A stretch of DNA of 64,000 nt from Talpa occidentalis (lineage: Eukaryota > Chordata > Mammalia > Eulipotyphla > Talpidae): positions 5,537,312 through 5,601,311 of the forward strand of contig NW_023601322.1 in NCBI RefSeq assembly GCF_014898055.3, given 5' to 3'. The position numbers were made by a program, and so were the translations under genes. Positions 37,632-48,874 of the stretch are shown in pieces. Below the pieces are notes generated by a model. It did not search any database and was not told the DNA's origin. It worked only from the letters and a program-made list of their open reading frames with translations. The number at the start of each line of letters is the position of its first letter. Within the stretch, counting starts at the first letter, position 1.

Positions 37632-38620
37632 AACCTGAGGAATTAGTCTTCTATTGCTATGGTAACAAGTTACCAAAAATATAATAGCTTCATTTATTTA
37701 TATATATATATATATATAAATTTATATTATGTCACTGTTCCTTTTTATAAAATGTTTGCTTTCATCTCTCAGGTGTAGTCCTGTAAAATTCCCAACACTG
37801 ATTCACCCCTGAACCATCACCATAGTCCCTTGTGCCCTGCTTGTCCCTGTTTTGCTCTCTCTTCCTCTTCCTCCCTTGCAGAAAGTCTCTAATTTATAGT
37901 CTCATGGTCCTTTTTTTATTGTTATTATTTTTTTTCTGACCCCTTATTTGGTTTCCCTATATTCCTTCTCTAAGTGAAACCATCTGACATTTTTCTTTTT
38001 CCTTCCGGCTTATTTCACTGACCATAATCCCTTCCAGCTTCATGTATGGAGCTGTGAATGACATGAGTTTATATTTTTGATTGCTGAACAGTATTCCATC
38101 GTGGATTTAGACCACGTCTTCTTGATCCAGTCATCTATTTTTGGGCATCTGGGTTGTTTCCATCGCTTCCCTATTGTAAATAGTATATAAATAAATTAAT
38201 TAAAAAAAAAAGGTAATAGCTTCAAACACCACTATTTACCTTATACTTTGGGAAGTCAGAAAGCCTAAAGCCAAGATGTCTACAGGGCTGTGCTCTTTAC
38301 AACTCTAGAGGAGAATTCATTTTCTAGTTTCTAGAAGCTGTCCACATTTCCTTAGGTCATGGTCCCAAACAGAATCCAAAGCCAGTAACCTATCAGCCTC
38401 CAATCCCTGGGTTTGCCTCTGAAACCCCTATTTCCATTTGTCAGGACCCTGGGCTTACACTGAGTTCATCAGGATGATCCAGGATATTCTCAACATCTTG
38501 AGATACTTTATCATATCTGAAAGTCCCTCTGCTATATAAGGTCACATGTTCAGCAGCGATTCCAGGAATTAGGACTCACATTTCTCTCGGTGTCCATTGT
38601 GCCTCCCATCATGCTGCCTA
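37632..38620 (-). mobile_element. MLT1-type MaLR LTR, interrupted by an L1-like insert
   Basis: Reverse of the LTR class seen at 24092. It starts ATTAGTCTTCTATTGCTATG and resumes after the insert with GTCTACAGGGCTGTGCTCTT, CTAGAGGAGAATTCATTTTC, GATGATCCAGGATATTCTCA and GGAATTAGGACTCACATTTC. The insert occupies 37693-38213 and is bordered by an 11-bp duplication, so the LTR is older. Confidence 0.72.
37693..38213 (-). mobile_element. L1 3' end inserted in the MLT1 LTR
   Basis: Reverse L1 3' UTR/ORF2 end: AAGTGAAACCATCTGACATT, CAGTATTCCATCGTGGATTT, CTTCTTGATCCAGTCATCTA. The duplication TAATAGCTTCA (37682-37692 and 38214-38224) brackets it. Both ends are tail-like: a TTTATTTATATATA run on the left and TAAATTAATTAAAAAAAAA on the right. 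That is unusual for a simple antisense L1 (see findings). A (TA)n tract lies at about 37698-37719. Confidence 0.8.
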
Positions 38621-38639
38621 GTTGTAGCATGAACAACTG

Positions 38640-39130
38640 TGTAGATAATGCACACTGATTGCCTCATTTTTATTTAAAAGTCTGTTTAAACTTTTACTGA
38701 TCTAATAAGATCAGTAAAAGAGCAGTTTTTGGTATGTCTGATAATAAATATTTATGAGTCTATTATGTATAGCAATACATTTATTATTTATTGCCTCTTG
38801 CTGAGAATTGCCTCTGAATTATTTTTGTGTTGATTCATCTGTTTGTTAATTCACATATAGTTATTGAATGATTTTTGGATGTGGTAACAGGTTCTTTGAC
38901 GATTATTACCTACCTGTGAAATATGGAAAAAATATATTCAAATTGGTAGAGTGAAAAGAAACAACAAAATCATTAATATACACTAAAATCCAAATTAAAC
39001 TCTTTAACAACTTTCATAAAAAATACATGAATTAAAATTATAACTATAAAAATAAATATAATGTTCTTTTTAGAAGAAGAAATGTATTACCAGGGCCAGT
39101 TTTATAAATAACCAGTCACCAAGGAAACTA
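38640..39130. other. Unassigned intergenic DNA
   Basis: AT-rich, with no recognised gene or repeat. The short inverted repeat CTTTTACTGATCTAATAAGA(TCAGTAAAAG) at about 38692-38719 is visible. Confidence 0.4.
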
Positions 39131-39139
39131 GAGATAAAT

Positions 39140-39970
39140 CTGTCACATCGAAACAAAGAAAGACAATAACAGTAAACATCCTGCACAAGAAAAGTCCAAC
39201 ATGAAAAAGTTGAAGTCAAGTGACAAATGAGGACAAAATATTTGCATCATAAATAGCAGATAAAAATTATGCATATGCAAAAGTAACTTCTAAAAATCCT
39301 AGGCACAAAAGTAAACAAAAATATAAATAAGCAACCCAGAGAAGAAGAAGACAAATGCAAATAAGGCTAGGGAAAGTGCTCCATCTCAGCCATCCCTGGA
39401 AAGCAATTTAAGCAATAATTAGATAATATTTTCCCAATTAGATTAGCTGAAATTTGAATCAAGTTCTCAAATCAAGGACTAATAATAGATTGGGAATTAG
39501 GCACTCTCATATACTACAGGTGTGGGTGGAAATTGGTACAGTCAATTTGGCACAGCTTTTGGACATCACCTATTTAAATTAAAAAATGTGCACAGCTTAT
39601 GAATCAGAAATAATTCATATTGATGTGCACTTAGGACAACTCTCAGATATGCAACCGAGTGTTCTCTTGAGATACCCATCTCAGTGTTTTAAACAACTCC
39701 AGGACATTTATACTGCCATGCCCTTCTCAAGGTAACAAATATTTATAATAATGAAATAGACTGGGATGTACAACTGAAAAAATTGACAATAAATTATTGG
39801 GTTACAAAAAACAAATTACAATGTAGTAATGCAGTATGACAACTGATAGTTTAAAAGGAACTGAACACTCTATGTGTCATGTGACATTCATATATAAAGA
39901 AACTGATATAACCTATTAATTCTGTGGTTGAACTAGTAACTGATGTGTCACATTAGGGATTTAATTTTTT
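39140..39970 (+). mobile_element. Ancient L1M ORF2 3' region
   Basis: Ordered weak matches to sense L1 ORF2: GACAAAATATTTGCATCATA, CTCTCATATACTACAGGTGT, TTGGTACAGTCAATTTGGCA, AATAATGAAATAGACTGGGA. It is heavily decayed with no coding capacity. It may be linked to the L1M 3' UTR piece at 41330, which has the same orientation. Confidence 0.55.
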
Positions 39971-39974
39971 ACAT

Positions 39975-40480
39975 AAGTTTTTAGCTAAGAATGTGTCTGT
40001 TTTCCTTAAATATTTGTAATTAAACCTCAAGAAAACATTAAGCAAGATAGTTAAAAATTTTTAATTAATTTTTTGTGGAAGATTAACTCTCAGTTGCATA
40101 CTTAACAGATGCACTGATTTATAGCTATGTCAATTGAGAAAAACGTAATGAGGCTACAATAAAATAATGGTGTCCAGTTGGAGTCTTAGATGTGCTCATG
40201 AGAAGCAATTTCAACACAAATTATTTCCCTCTGTGGTCTTTGTTTAAGAGGGTTTTATAGAAAAAAAAAGATGGGATAGGAAGGGAGGAGAAGGAAATTG
40301 TTGTAAAAGTAAGATTGTTATGAATTATATTTCTTTGTTATGGCCATTGGCTTTTAGTCAGAATGGTCTTGTTTACTACGAACAGAAGAAAAAGAAGAAA
40401 ATGATCCTCTTCTCAGAGAAAACAGTGTTCAGTTGAAATTGGTTCTTACCAGTCAGTAAGTAGCTTTTTAAAAGTTAAAA
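39975..40480. other. Unassigned intergenic DNA
   Basis: AT-rich with no recognised gene or repeat. Confidence 0.4.
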
Positions 40481-40489
40481 GTTCAGTGT

Positions 40490-41280
40490 GATGGAGTTTC
40501 AGCTCGGTAGCCTGACCAAGGTGTGATTTTAAGCCAGTGAGTTCCAACAGGGTCATACCTAGTTTGTGGTCTATGAGCAACTTCCAAAGTTTGAGGAGAA
40601 ACAAGAAATTTGCATATCTTTAAACTATCTATTGACCAAGTATTAACTACTAGAGGATGAGTCACTACCGGGGGACGCCATCTTAACTGAAGGATCAAGG
40701 TGAAAATCTGTGGCCTTGCGGGGCGACAGTGTTGGAAGCAGCGAGGGATGAGAGAGGGAGAGTACCCAAAGTGCAGGTGAGAGAGGCCTCGAGGGGCTCA
40801 CACCTAAAAAGTGCAGCCCCAATCTCTGGGCATTTCTCGTATTTATTTAGAACCAGTTTCAGAGAAGGTGGGCGAGCACTTGGCAAATGCACATGCATGG
40901 GGTGCGTTATTGGGGTGCATTATCGTCTTGTGCCTGCTGGGGTGGATTGACCAGGGGCTATTGCTTGGGGGGCTCCATAGTTCCCACTAGTCAAAGTATC
41001 CTATCTCTGTTTCCTATTATTACCTAACTTTCTACTAATCCTTAACAAGCAAGGTGTTCTAGCAGATCTTGCTACTCTGGCCATAATGCCTGCCTGCTGT
41101 TTTCAGCAGATACTAGCTTCTCAGTAAGTTCTTCAAACCAGGACTTTTGCCCTGGGGAGAGGCCCCCTGCCTGACTCTAGATTTTAACGTGACCAGCAGG
41201 CACTCTGGGCACCAAGACAATATCCCCGAGCATAAGAAGGGCTGGGAATTCCACAAACATCAACTTGAACACTAACATGT
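40490..41280 (-). mobile_element. Possible ERV LTR-like segment
   Basis: A segment richer in G+C than its neighbours. On the minus strand it has an AAATAAATA polyadenylation-type signal (plus-strand TATTTATTT near 40849), followed by a C/T-rich, low-A stretch of the kind seen in LTR U5 regions. I could not define TG/CA ends or a target duplication, and no viral coding sequence is visible. It could equally be unique DNA. Confidence 0.3.
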
Positions 41281-41329
41281 TGGTACCAAGGACCTCCAGA
41301 CATGGCTGGTGAGCAGGGCATCCTAACTG

Positions 41330-41735
41330 TGAGATTCTCGTTCCAAATCCAAAGGCTCAAACAGATAATGAGAATGAGCCAGAAAAACTCAAGCTGAGGA
41401 ATATCAGCAAATACCGATCCAGTGCTGTTTAGAAATATTATTTTATCTCAAGATCATTACCAAGGAGGGAAGAAGAACCATCAGGCACTGGAGGACAGAG
41501 AAGTGATGCAATTGGGGATCCTGGATTAGAACAGAAAAAAAGTAGACAGACTGGTGAAATCCTGTTGAATCTTGTAGTTTATCTAATAGCCCTGTGCTGA
41601 TGGTAATTTTTGAGCCCTGGCCATTGCACCAAGCCCAGTGGTAGCAGAAGGAGAGTGACTGGTATACACATCTCTGCACTATTTTGCAGTTATTTCCTAA
41701 GTTGAAAATTACTTCAAAATAAAAGTGAAAATTCA
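41330..41735 (+). mobile_element. L1M 3' UTR
   Basis: Matches the general L1M 3' end in order: GATCCTGGATTAGAACAGAA, GACTGGTGAAATCCTGTTGA, CTCTGCACTATTTTGCAG and the terminal ATTACTTCAAAATAAAAG. Old and non-coding. Confidence 0.65.
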
Positions 41736-41883
41736 CTGATGGAGCTCTCTAAGCACATAATGCATCTCCTTTCTAAAATTAAAGCTGAAGCCTCAACAGA
41801 ATTTAAAATTGGCTTAGAAAAATTTCTTCAGCTGCTTATTTGGAGCACGATGATGACTTAAACTAAATATGAAGAAATGTCTG

Positions 41884-42148
41884 GGGCCTCCCTGGTGGCG
41901 CGGTGGGTAAAGTTGCAGCTCTATGAAGTTACCAGGCAGCCACTGCAGCACAAATTCAATCTCGGCCAGGGAGATACCCACATGGCACAACAGACCTCTT
42001 CTGTCTCCCCACTGCTCCCCTCAGCAGTGCATTTCAGTAGATCTACCTGCTCTGCTCCCTACTCTGTCTTCGGTGAATCCTCTCACCCCCTGCACCTCTG
42101 GCCTGTACCCCATTTCTTGAATGCATAAATAAATAAATCTTTAAAAAC
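41884..42148 (+). mobile_element. tRNA-derived SINE, older subfamily
   Basis: Head GGGCCTCCCTGGTGGCGCGG, body GACCTCTTCTGTCTCCCCAC, tail ATGCATAAATAAATAAATCT and A-rich sequence. No unambiguous target-site duplication was found (AAGAAATGTCTG versus AAGAAGAGTATG is only a weak candidate). Confidence 0.92.
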
Positions 42149-42149
42149 A

Positions 42150-42950
42150 AAAGAAGAGTATGGGTCAACCCAGTTTCCTTTGGAAGGGATTAAAGGACTG
42201 GCTGTAGGTGAAGCATGAAGCTGTAAGCACTTTACAACTCTGTGTCCCTCTGTCCTGCGAGCACCTGCCGTGTGAGTCCTGTCTGCCTGCTGGGGGCGAT
42301 CACCTGCCTCAGTCTGGGGTGAACTTTTTTTTAAGTTCCACTCTAGAAAGCCATTTCTCCTTAGTATGCAAAAAGAAAAGAAATAATCTTTGAATCAGTT
42401 CACTGGACTTTAAGAGTATCTTTTCCCACTGGTACACATAATTTCACGTTAACTTTCTGCCAGACAACTGTACTTCATCTGCTTTATCAGCTCTTGTATG
42501 ACTCATTGTAACAGATGGAAAATGTGGCCAAATTCAATTCACATTTCCTTGGTTAAAAATGTCTGTTAACAGCTCATTACATTTCTTTCCTGCTCCACAC
42601 ATCATAGCTACATCCAATTTGTGGCAAATATATTTTTTGTCAAAATTTCTTCGGAATGTTTTACATTTGTCTGAAGCTGTAGCTGTTATACTTAATTAGG
42701 TTGCACTTTTATTGGAAGAGCTGGAGCTTAAAATCAATTTATTCTGCTCATTTAAACCTTGACCTCCTTTGCTTTTAAAATCAAAGACAAAAAAAAAATC
42801 TGCATTGTATTTGATAACTTTATAGTTGTCATGTTAAATATTAATTATGTGAATTATCGTGGCTCACCATGCTGAATGCACATATAATTAGTTATAATTA
42901 ATCAAATTTGCATGGCTAAGGAAAGTTTTTAAAATTACGGTACCCCTTTC
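42150..42950. other. Repeat-poor AT-rich block, candidate conserved noncoding element
   Basis: No gene or named repeat. From about 42480 the sequence carries several TAATTA-core motifs (near 42690 and 42885-42900) and an octamer ATTTGCAT at 42905-42912. Function is inferred only (see findings). Confidence 0.35.
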
Positions 42951-42954
42951 TCTT

Positions 42955-43420
42955 AAATTATTTTTTTTTTTTTTTTTTAAATAATAATTTTAATTTATTG
43001 CAGGTACCCCTAAAAGTGTCTCTTCATAATTTTGATTCACTTTCTTATAGTTATCCTTATTTAAGTTTCTTTTGCTATGAGTGAAATCCGGTATTTTTCT
43101 TTTTCTTTTGGCTTATTCGCTGAGCAATCCAGCGCCATCCATGTTGCTGCATTATGTGTTTATCTTTTTGAATGCTCCATTATATATGGATCTTCTTGAT
43201 CCAGTCTACATTTAGCTTAGCTATTGTGTGCTTAACATAACGAATTAGGAGGAGTGGAAATCTGCTCAGTCCAGCAGCAGTGGTTGGACCTGCACTCAGC
43301 ACACCCTCGCCAGCAGCCATTTCACTGACATTTATTGATGGCCACATATGCCTGTGGCCATTTGCATTTCCTCTTGCTTCAATTCCAACGGACACAGCAA
43401 AATCTCAGCAACTGTTATAT
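42955..43420 (-). mobile_element. L1 3' end with several internal deletions
   Basis: A poly-T start (42961-42978), TATGAGTGAAATCCGGTATT, CAATCCAGCGCCATCCATG, GATCTTCTTGATCCAGTCTA, AGTGGTTGGACCTGCACTCA and the CATTTGCATTTCCTCTTGC region. Compared with the copy at 51653-52289, several blocks are missing, so it has been whittled by deletions. Confidence 0.75.
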
Positions 43421-44370
43421 AAACCTTTTAGAAGAGCTGGCTTTGCTAAAATCAAAGAGAAAAAGCTCCCATGTACCCATTCTACCAACTCTTAAATTAT
43501 TAAAATCTATTTTTCTAAGGAATCTAAAAATAATGGTATTAATTTTTTCCCTCTTGATGAGTCACATTTAGCTAATTTGTTTAACATAACGTAGGAGGAA
43601 AATCTGTCATGCAGCTACCTGCCAGTCGCAACTAAGGCACCTGACATATTTCCCAATGACACTGCGTTTTATCTTCTCAACACCACAGCCTTATCCCATG
43701 CCACACCTCGCCAACCCCTTGTGTACCATCCTTCCACCCCCTCCCACCCACCCCATCCCATCCCATCCCATGCCATGCATTTCCCTTCATTCTACCACAA
43801 TCTTGATACTTACTGGTATGACCCAGACGATCTCCTTCTGACTCTGAGCTACTGCTAAGATTCTGTCTTCCTTCAAATTCACCCGACCCCAGCCTACCAC
43901 ACCACCACCAAAATTTACCTCACATACCCTTCTCACTTGTCCTGAAATTCTCTACCTTCCAAGAAGCCCCAGATGCCCAGGTGATACCTTTTCCCTGCAG
44001 ATATTCATCCCATACTGCCCTGCACCCCTCCCAGGATGAGCCTCCTTCCCAAACATCCTTAAATCCCCAGACTTTCTGCTGAACCAGCCGGAAACCACTC
44101 CTTTGCTTTCTTCACTGGCTTCTCCTGCTACTAACCTGGCCTTCCTCAAGGCCCCAGTGGTCCCTGCAAACCTCTCCGGTAATGGCATCTCCTCTCCACG
44201 ATTGAGAGGCAACCCCCTGAGATGGGAATGATGTCTTCCTCCCTCTAGGTTGCCAATTTAATTCTCTCTTTTCTATTACATGGTCTCTCTAATTTTCTAG
44301 CATTTCACAATCAAAAAATTTTCACAGAACTTGCTGCACTTTCTTGGAAAATATCCACAGCCTGGTCCTT
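43421..44370. other. Unassigned intergenic DNA with a pentanucleotide repeat
   Basis: C/T-rich segment with no gene seen. It includes a short (CCCAT)n tract at about 43751-43775 and runs of CCACC. A G+C-richer stretch at 43950-44210 has an 86-codon minus-strand frame without recognisable features. Confidence 0.45.
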
Positions 44371-44374
44371 TCTT

Positions 44375-44490
44375 ACCAGAGTGGCACAGGCATTCAGTGG
44401 GCAGAGGCTTGAGATGCTGCTGAGCTCCTGAGCGAACACAGGGCAATGGCCCAAGACAGAGATGACCAGCCTACAACGTACCAGTATCGG
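44375..44490 (+). mobile_element. MER20-like hAT-Charlie fragment
   Basis: GGCATTCAGTGGGCAGAGG, GAGATGCTGCTGAGCTCCTG and a GGGCAATGGCCC stretch match the middle of the MER20 consensus in order. Ends are not visible. Confidence 0.5.
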
Positions 44491-44509
44491 GGGGGAGATG
44501 GATTTGTTT

Positions 44510-44745
44510 TAAATTTTAATTTTTGAAATGTTTACTGATGTAACATTTATGCACAACACTATGCAGATTTCAGGTGTACAGCGCTGTAGTTCAACATCTG
44601 TCTATGCTCACATTACAACTTCTACCCGAAATCTAGTTCCCACCTACTACCTACCATACTACTCACTCATGTCACTGAATTCACCCACCTCCTTCCCACT
44701 ACCCTCTGGTGGCCACTATCATGTCATCATCTAAGTATTTTCTTT
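44510..44745 (-). mobile_element. L1 3' UTR of a different, older type, antisense
   Basis: ATGCAGATTTCAGGTGTACA, CATTACAACTTCTACCCGAA and CCCTCTGGTGGCCACTATCA reflect the reversed 3' UTR of an older L1 type, distinct from the ATTCCCCATACAATTG type elsewhere in the window. Confidence 0.55.
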
Positions 44746-45099
44746 TATTGCTCGCCTCACGGCCACCAAGTGATACCTCATGAAACGGGAGTGCAATTTC
44801 TGTGAGTGTAGGAACTATTTTATTTTTCTTGCATATTTTTAGAATGTGACTAAAAAGAGTGAATGGTCCATATATATTTGTGAATGAACAGATACTATTA
44901 TTTTGTTTACTAGGCAATTCAAGAGCTAAAGAAGTGGGGTTCCGTGGCTTAACAGCACCTTTTCTCTTCAGAAAATTCACAGGTTCATATATTAAATAAT
45001 ATGGAGTCTTTAAAACTTACATAATCCTTCTGTGTGGATACAAATTTTTAGAGATTCAGAGAAACTAGAGTTAAGTGTGGGTTAAAATATCCAAGGTGA

Positions 45100-45359
45100 G
45101 GGCCTCCCCTGGTGGCACAGTGGTTGAGCGCTGGGCTGCGAAGCTGCCCGCAGCCTCTGCAGCGCCGGTTCCATTCCCGGCCACCAGTGAGGGTCCCACA
45201 AGGCGCGCAGACCTCTCCTGCCTCCCGCTGCTCCCCTCAGCAGTGTACCTCGTCAGTCTGCCTGTTCTGCTCCCCGCCCTGGTGGATTCTCTCACCCTCC
45301 CGCGCCTCTGACTGTACCCCAGTTCTTGTATAAATAAATAAAAAAATCTTTAAAAAAAA
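45100..45359 (+). mobile_element. tRNA-derived SINE, intermediate to young
   Basis: Head GGCCTCCCCTGGTGGCACAG, GCGCTGGGCTGCGAAGCTGC, a slightly shortened GCCACCAGTGAGGGTCCCAC region, and tail TTGTATAAATAAATAAAAAA. The target-site duplication ATCCAAGGTGA (45089-45099 and 45360-45370) is perfect. Confidence 0.94.
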
Positions 45360-45372
45360 ATCCAAGGTGAAA

Positions 45373-45470
45373 CTATTAAAGAATCATAGCACTTTAGAAA
45401 GAACTATTTTAGAGATTATCTAGTCAAATAGCTTCTTTTTTTTGAAATGAAGTCATTTAGACCCAAGTAT
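45373..45470 (+). repeat. MIR-class SINE remnant
   Basis: GAATCATAGCACTTTAGAAA, TTTTAGAGATTATCTAGTCA and a later GAAATGAAGTCATTTAGACC follow the order of an ancient MIR-type element (…agagatcatctagtccaa…). Diverged. Confidence 0.45.
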
Positions 45471-45479
45471 TTTGACAAA

Positions 45480-48000
45480 TTTCTGACATTGAGCTCAATT
45501 CCATGACTAACTCATATCCATTTATCCCCATCAGAGAGCTATGGAACATTCAGTTGGAGTCAAATTTTTATGGGGAAAGAAAAGTATATTGCTTAGGAAA
45601 CTTAGAGGGTGTTATGCCACTTTGGAATATTGATTCTTTTGACTTAAATGCACTTAATGTGTAGCAGATTCAAGAAGGGATTCGGACCCTCCCTCCACCC
45701 GCCGAATCAGGAGCCGAGACTCCCCAGAGAAAGGCCCCTCCTGTGTATAAGGTGGAGGGAACATACTCTTCTCACCAAAGAAAGAAAGAGACCAAGGAGA
45801 ATCTGTGCCAAGAAACCTTAGAAAACTCAACCCTCTCGTCTCCTCTTCTCAGTTGTTTTACTGCTACAAGCTTCTCTGGTTTGTCAACTCTTCACATATT
45901 TATTGTTTCTTTGTCTAAATTCCTTCTTCACTGATCACTTCCTTGAACCTCCATGTTTTGGAGCCCAGCCGTGTGTGTGTGACATTATATTAACATGTCG
46001 ATGCTTGTTTCCTATTCATCAGTTTTAAGTCAGTTCCAAAGACCCTGAAAGGAAAAAGATTTTTCCTCCACCTTCTCTATGTGCTTGCAATTTCTAGTTG
46101 ACTCTCATATCAGAATGACCCTTCTTCTATATAAGTGACCTTCCCCTGTTCAGCTGGCCTCCTTCCCAGCCCCGCTTGCCGCGTGAACGGCCCAGCAACT
46201 TGGCGATGACCTGTGTCCTGAGGAGAGGAATGGATTGTGCAACTCTTTGGGAATATCCTTTAAAAGTCTATTAGGGCTTCAGCTCTTCCATTTATTTTCT
46301 CCCTCCTGGCTGAAATGGGAACTTAATGTCCACATGAACGGACCATCTTGGACAATTAGTTCCCCTTGGGAACAGAGGCAGAGAGCATAGAAAAATGAAA
46401 TGCACGCTTGGGTGATGACCTGGAGGGGTACAGGCCTGCTCTGAGCTGCCAGTGTCTGGACTCCTTATAGGAAAGGAATACACTTGTCTCTATTCTGTGC
46501 TTCGTTTTTCTCAAGCAACTGACACTTTGGGTTTCCTACCATTTGCAATTAACTCCACCACTAACACGGAAGGAATGAGAGACAGTTACTACTATATGTC
46601 TGAAGGCAAAAAGAAGATGTCATGTTTATGGAGTAAAATCAGTGGGTAGTAAAAATTATTACTGTAAGTTTTTGAATGTTACATACACTTTCAAGGATTT
46701 TAGCACTGCAAGATTACCAAGAATGAGATCAAGAAAAATAAAAATAAATTAGGAATATTTTTTAGGGTAAATTATAGGTAAACTAATACAGATATGTAAG
46801 AAATTGGTGATACTAGAATAAAGAGTTAGGGGCAATTCTCTGAGATTGATGAATTTCCAAAGGACAGAAGAAGGAAGAAGAGCGATATGATAAAAATTCC
46901 TTGAGTTTGAGTCACAATAGCCCAGAGATGAGAGTACCAAAAAAGAAAAGGAAAAGTTGATGGAAATATTCCTCTATGTCAGTGAATTTCAGTCCTGTTT
47001 GGATGACTTGACCTTGAGATTTCAAACATGTGTGGTCTGTCATCATCAATGCTAAATGCCAGGAAATTTGGGACTCTATATAATTTTACCATGAAATTTT
47101 CTAACATGCTTATCATTTAAAAGTTACTATTCTTCTGTAACTAATGGCAGTATGAACAATTCTAACTAATGGGAAGAGGGAAGGAATTTTCTAACTAAAA
47201 TTGATTGTTTATTTTAGAACATCTTCATTGCATTCTTTGTAAACTGCATGTTGGTTAGTTTTGTCATATACTAGCATGGCTATTAGACACATGATTAGTT
47301 TCCAATAGTTAATGGAAAATTATGTAAGAAATCTTACATAAAGATTCCTTTTATGGGGAACATTTATAACTGTGAAGGAAGTTTGTCTTGTACCTGTTAA
47401 AGATGTCCTTTTGTGTCTCATAATTAATGCTGGGATATGACAAAGCTAATCAACATGTAGATGATTCTTTGATCACATTTAGCTACATGATTTTGCAATT
47501 AAAAAAATCATACTGTGTCTTTTCTCCTCATGTTATCTAAACTAAATTTATTTTTTATATGTAAAATAGAGTAAATTACAGTGTGTGAAGGCTCCACTGT
47601 TTTCTCCCCACATCAACGCTGTCAGCTGGGAGACAAACCCTCCCCCGGGAGGCAGAATTCCCAGGTGGACCCCAGGCCACCAACTTGAAGTTGCCTGTGG
47701 TGTTTCCAAGAAGTCAGTCAGAAGGAAGCACGGTGGAAATTCATCCTTTGATTACAGTCTTGATTTATGTTCCCTACGCCTTGTACGTGGACTGCCAATA
47801 TGCCCCTGGCCCTCAGCTTCCTGTTACCAAAACTTGCCTCTTGATCTTATTTTCTCCTAAGATTTTGTATCTCAAGTTCTATGCCCCATGACTACTCGGC
47901 GTTTTACTCTTCTTGACTCTGACATCTTGTTCTCTTCTTTACTTCCTGACCCTGTTGTGGCAAGTCTCCTATGGAAATTGATGGAAACCTCAGTGTTTCT
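45480..48000. other. Unassigned intergenic DNA
   Basis: No supportable gene. TATA-like strings occur (GTGTATAAGGTGG near 45740, CTATATAAGTGACC near 46126), but without accompanying exons I do not call promoters. Confidence 0.45.
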
Positions 48001-48234
48001 CTGGGGCACAGGCCAGAGATGCAGGGGGTGAAAAGAGTCACCAGAGACAGAGTGGGGAGCAGAACAGGCAGACCAACCAAAGCACACTGCTGAGGGGAGC
48101 AGCAGGGGAGACAGGAGAGGTCTGCTGCGCCATGTGAGTTGCTCCCTGGCTGGCCGGGGATCGAACTCATGCTGCAGAGGCTATGGACTGCTTCATAGTG
48201 TGTGCTTAACCCCATAGTGCCACCAGGGAGGCCC
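48001..48234 (-). mobile_element. tRNA-derived SINE, older, missing its 3' tail
   Basis: In reverse it runs from GGGCACAGGCCAGAGATGC to CCACCAGGGAGGCCC. The A/T-rich tail present in other copies is absent, so the 3' end was lost or the insertion was atypical. Confidence 0.9.
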
Positions 48235-48239
48235 TTTTC

Positions 48240-48635
48240 TGGCATATTTTAAAATCTCATCATATTTAAAGAAGAAAGGAAAAAAATTCTTTAATGAAAT
48301 AAATTAGAGAACATTAAAAGGATTTCCTTAATATCTTTAGGGGTACTAAATAGTTTCTATTTAAATACAATTCCAAGAGCAAAGTATGCTACACAAATTC
48401 TCCCAAACATTTTATCTTGGGATTATTTCCTGAGGTTTACATCACCCAGAACATTAGTTGCACATGGCAAGTCACACTGCACTGTGCACAGGCCTGCAGA
48501 GAGCTGAGTGCAAAGTGGAATGTGGCAACATAGGCAGGATTCCTCGTGTGACCTTGGATTATTAGGGAATTGTCCCCAGGAAGGTGACTGCTCTCTAAGG
48601 GTAGTTTAAAATAAAATAAAATAAAACCCAACACT
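48240..48635. other. Unassigned intergenic DNA
   Basis: No recognised gene or repeat, apart from a short (AAAAT)n tract near 48609-48626. Confidence 0.4.
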
Positions 48636-48639
48636 TAAT

Positions 48640-48720
48640 AATCTACAAGTGTCTTGCAGACAATTCTAAGAACTTTGCATTAATTCATTTAATTCTTGTA
48701 ATGCTAGGAGGTAGGGCAAT
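48640..48720 (+). repeat. MIR fragment
   Basis: ATTCTAAGAACTTTGCATTA, ATTCATTTAATTCTTGTAAT and GAGGTAGGGCAAT follow the MIR core and 3' part (…aagcactttacatg…tcatttaatcctcacaa…gaggtaggta). Confidence 0.65.
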
Positions 48721-48724
48721 GGAT

Positions 48725-48870
48725 AATGTGTTATATGAATAATGGTGCTATAAGCATTTCCGTAGAAGCCTTTCTGTGGTCAGACATTCGTATTTTTATT
48801 GAATAATACTTTACAATGGGGTTTTTGGATCATAGAATAAGTTATGCTCAACTTTGTACTAATAACCTGA
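48725..48870 (-). repeat. Ancient L1M ORF2 fragment, antisense
   Basis: GAATAATGGTGCTATAAGCA followed by TTTTTGGATCATAGAATAAG corresponds to the reversed L1 segment that contains 'gaataatgctgctatgaaca' and 'gctggatcatatggta'. Confidence 0.45.
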
Positions 48871-48874
48871 TTTT

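Noticed and set aside
45730..45760. TATA-box-like GTGTATAAGGTGG as a promoter
   Set aside because: No transcript start, exon or conserved upstream elements can be seen. TATA-like strings are common in AT-rich DNA.
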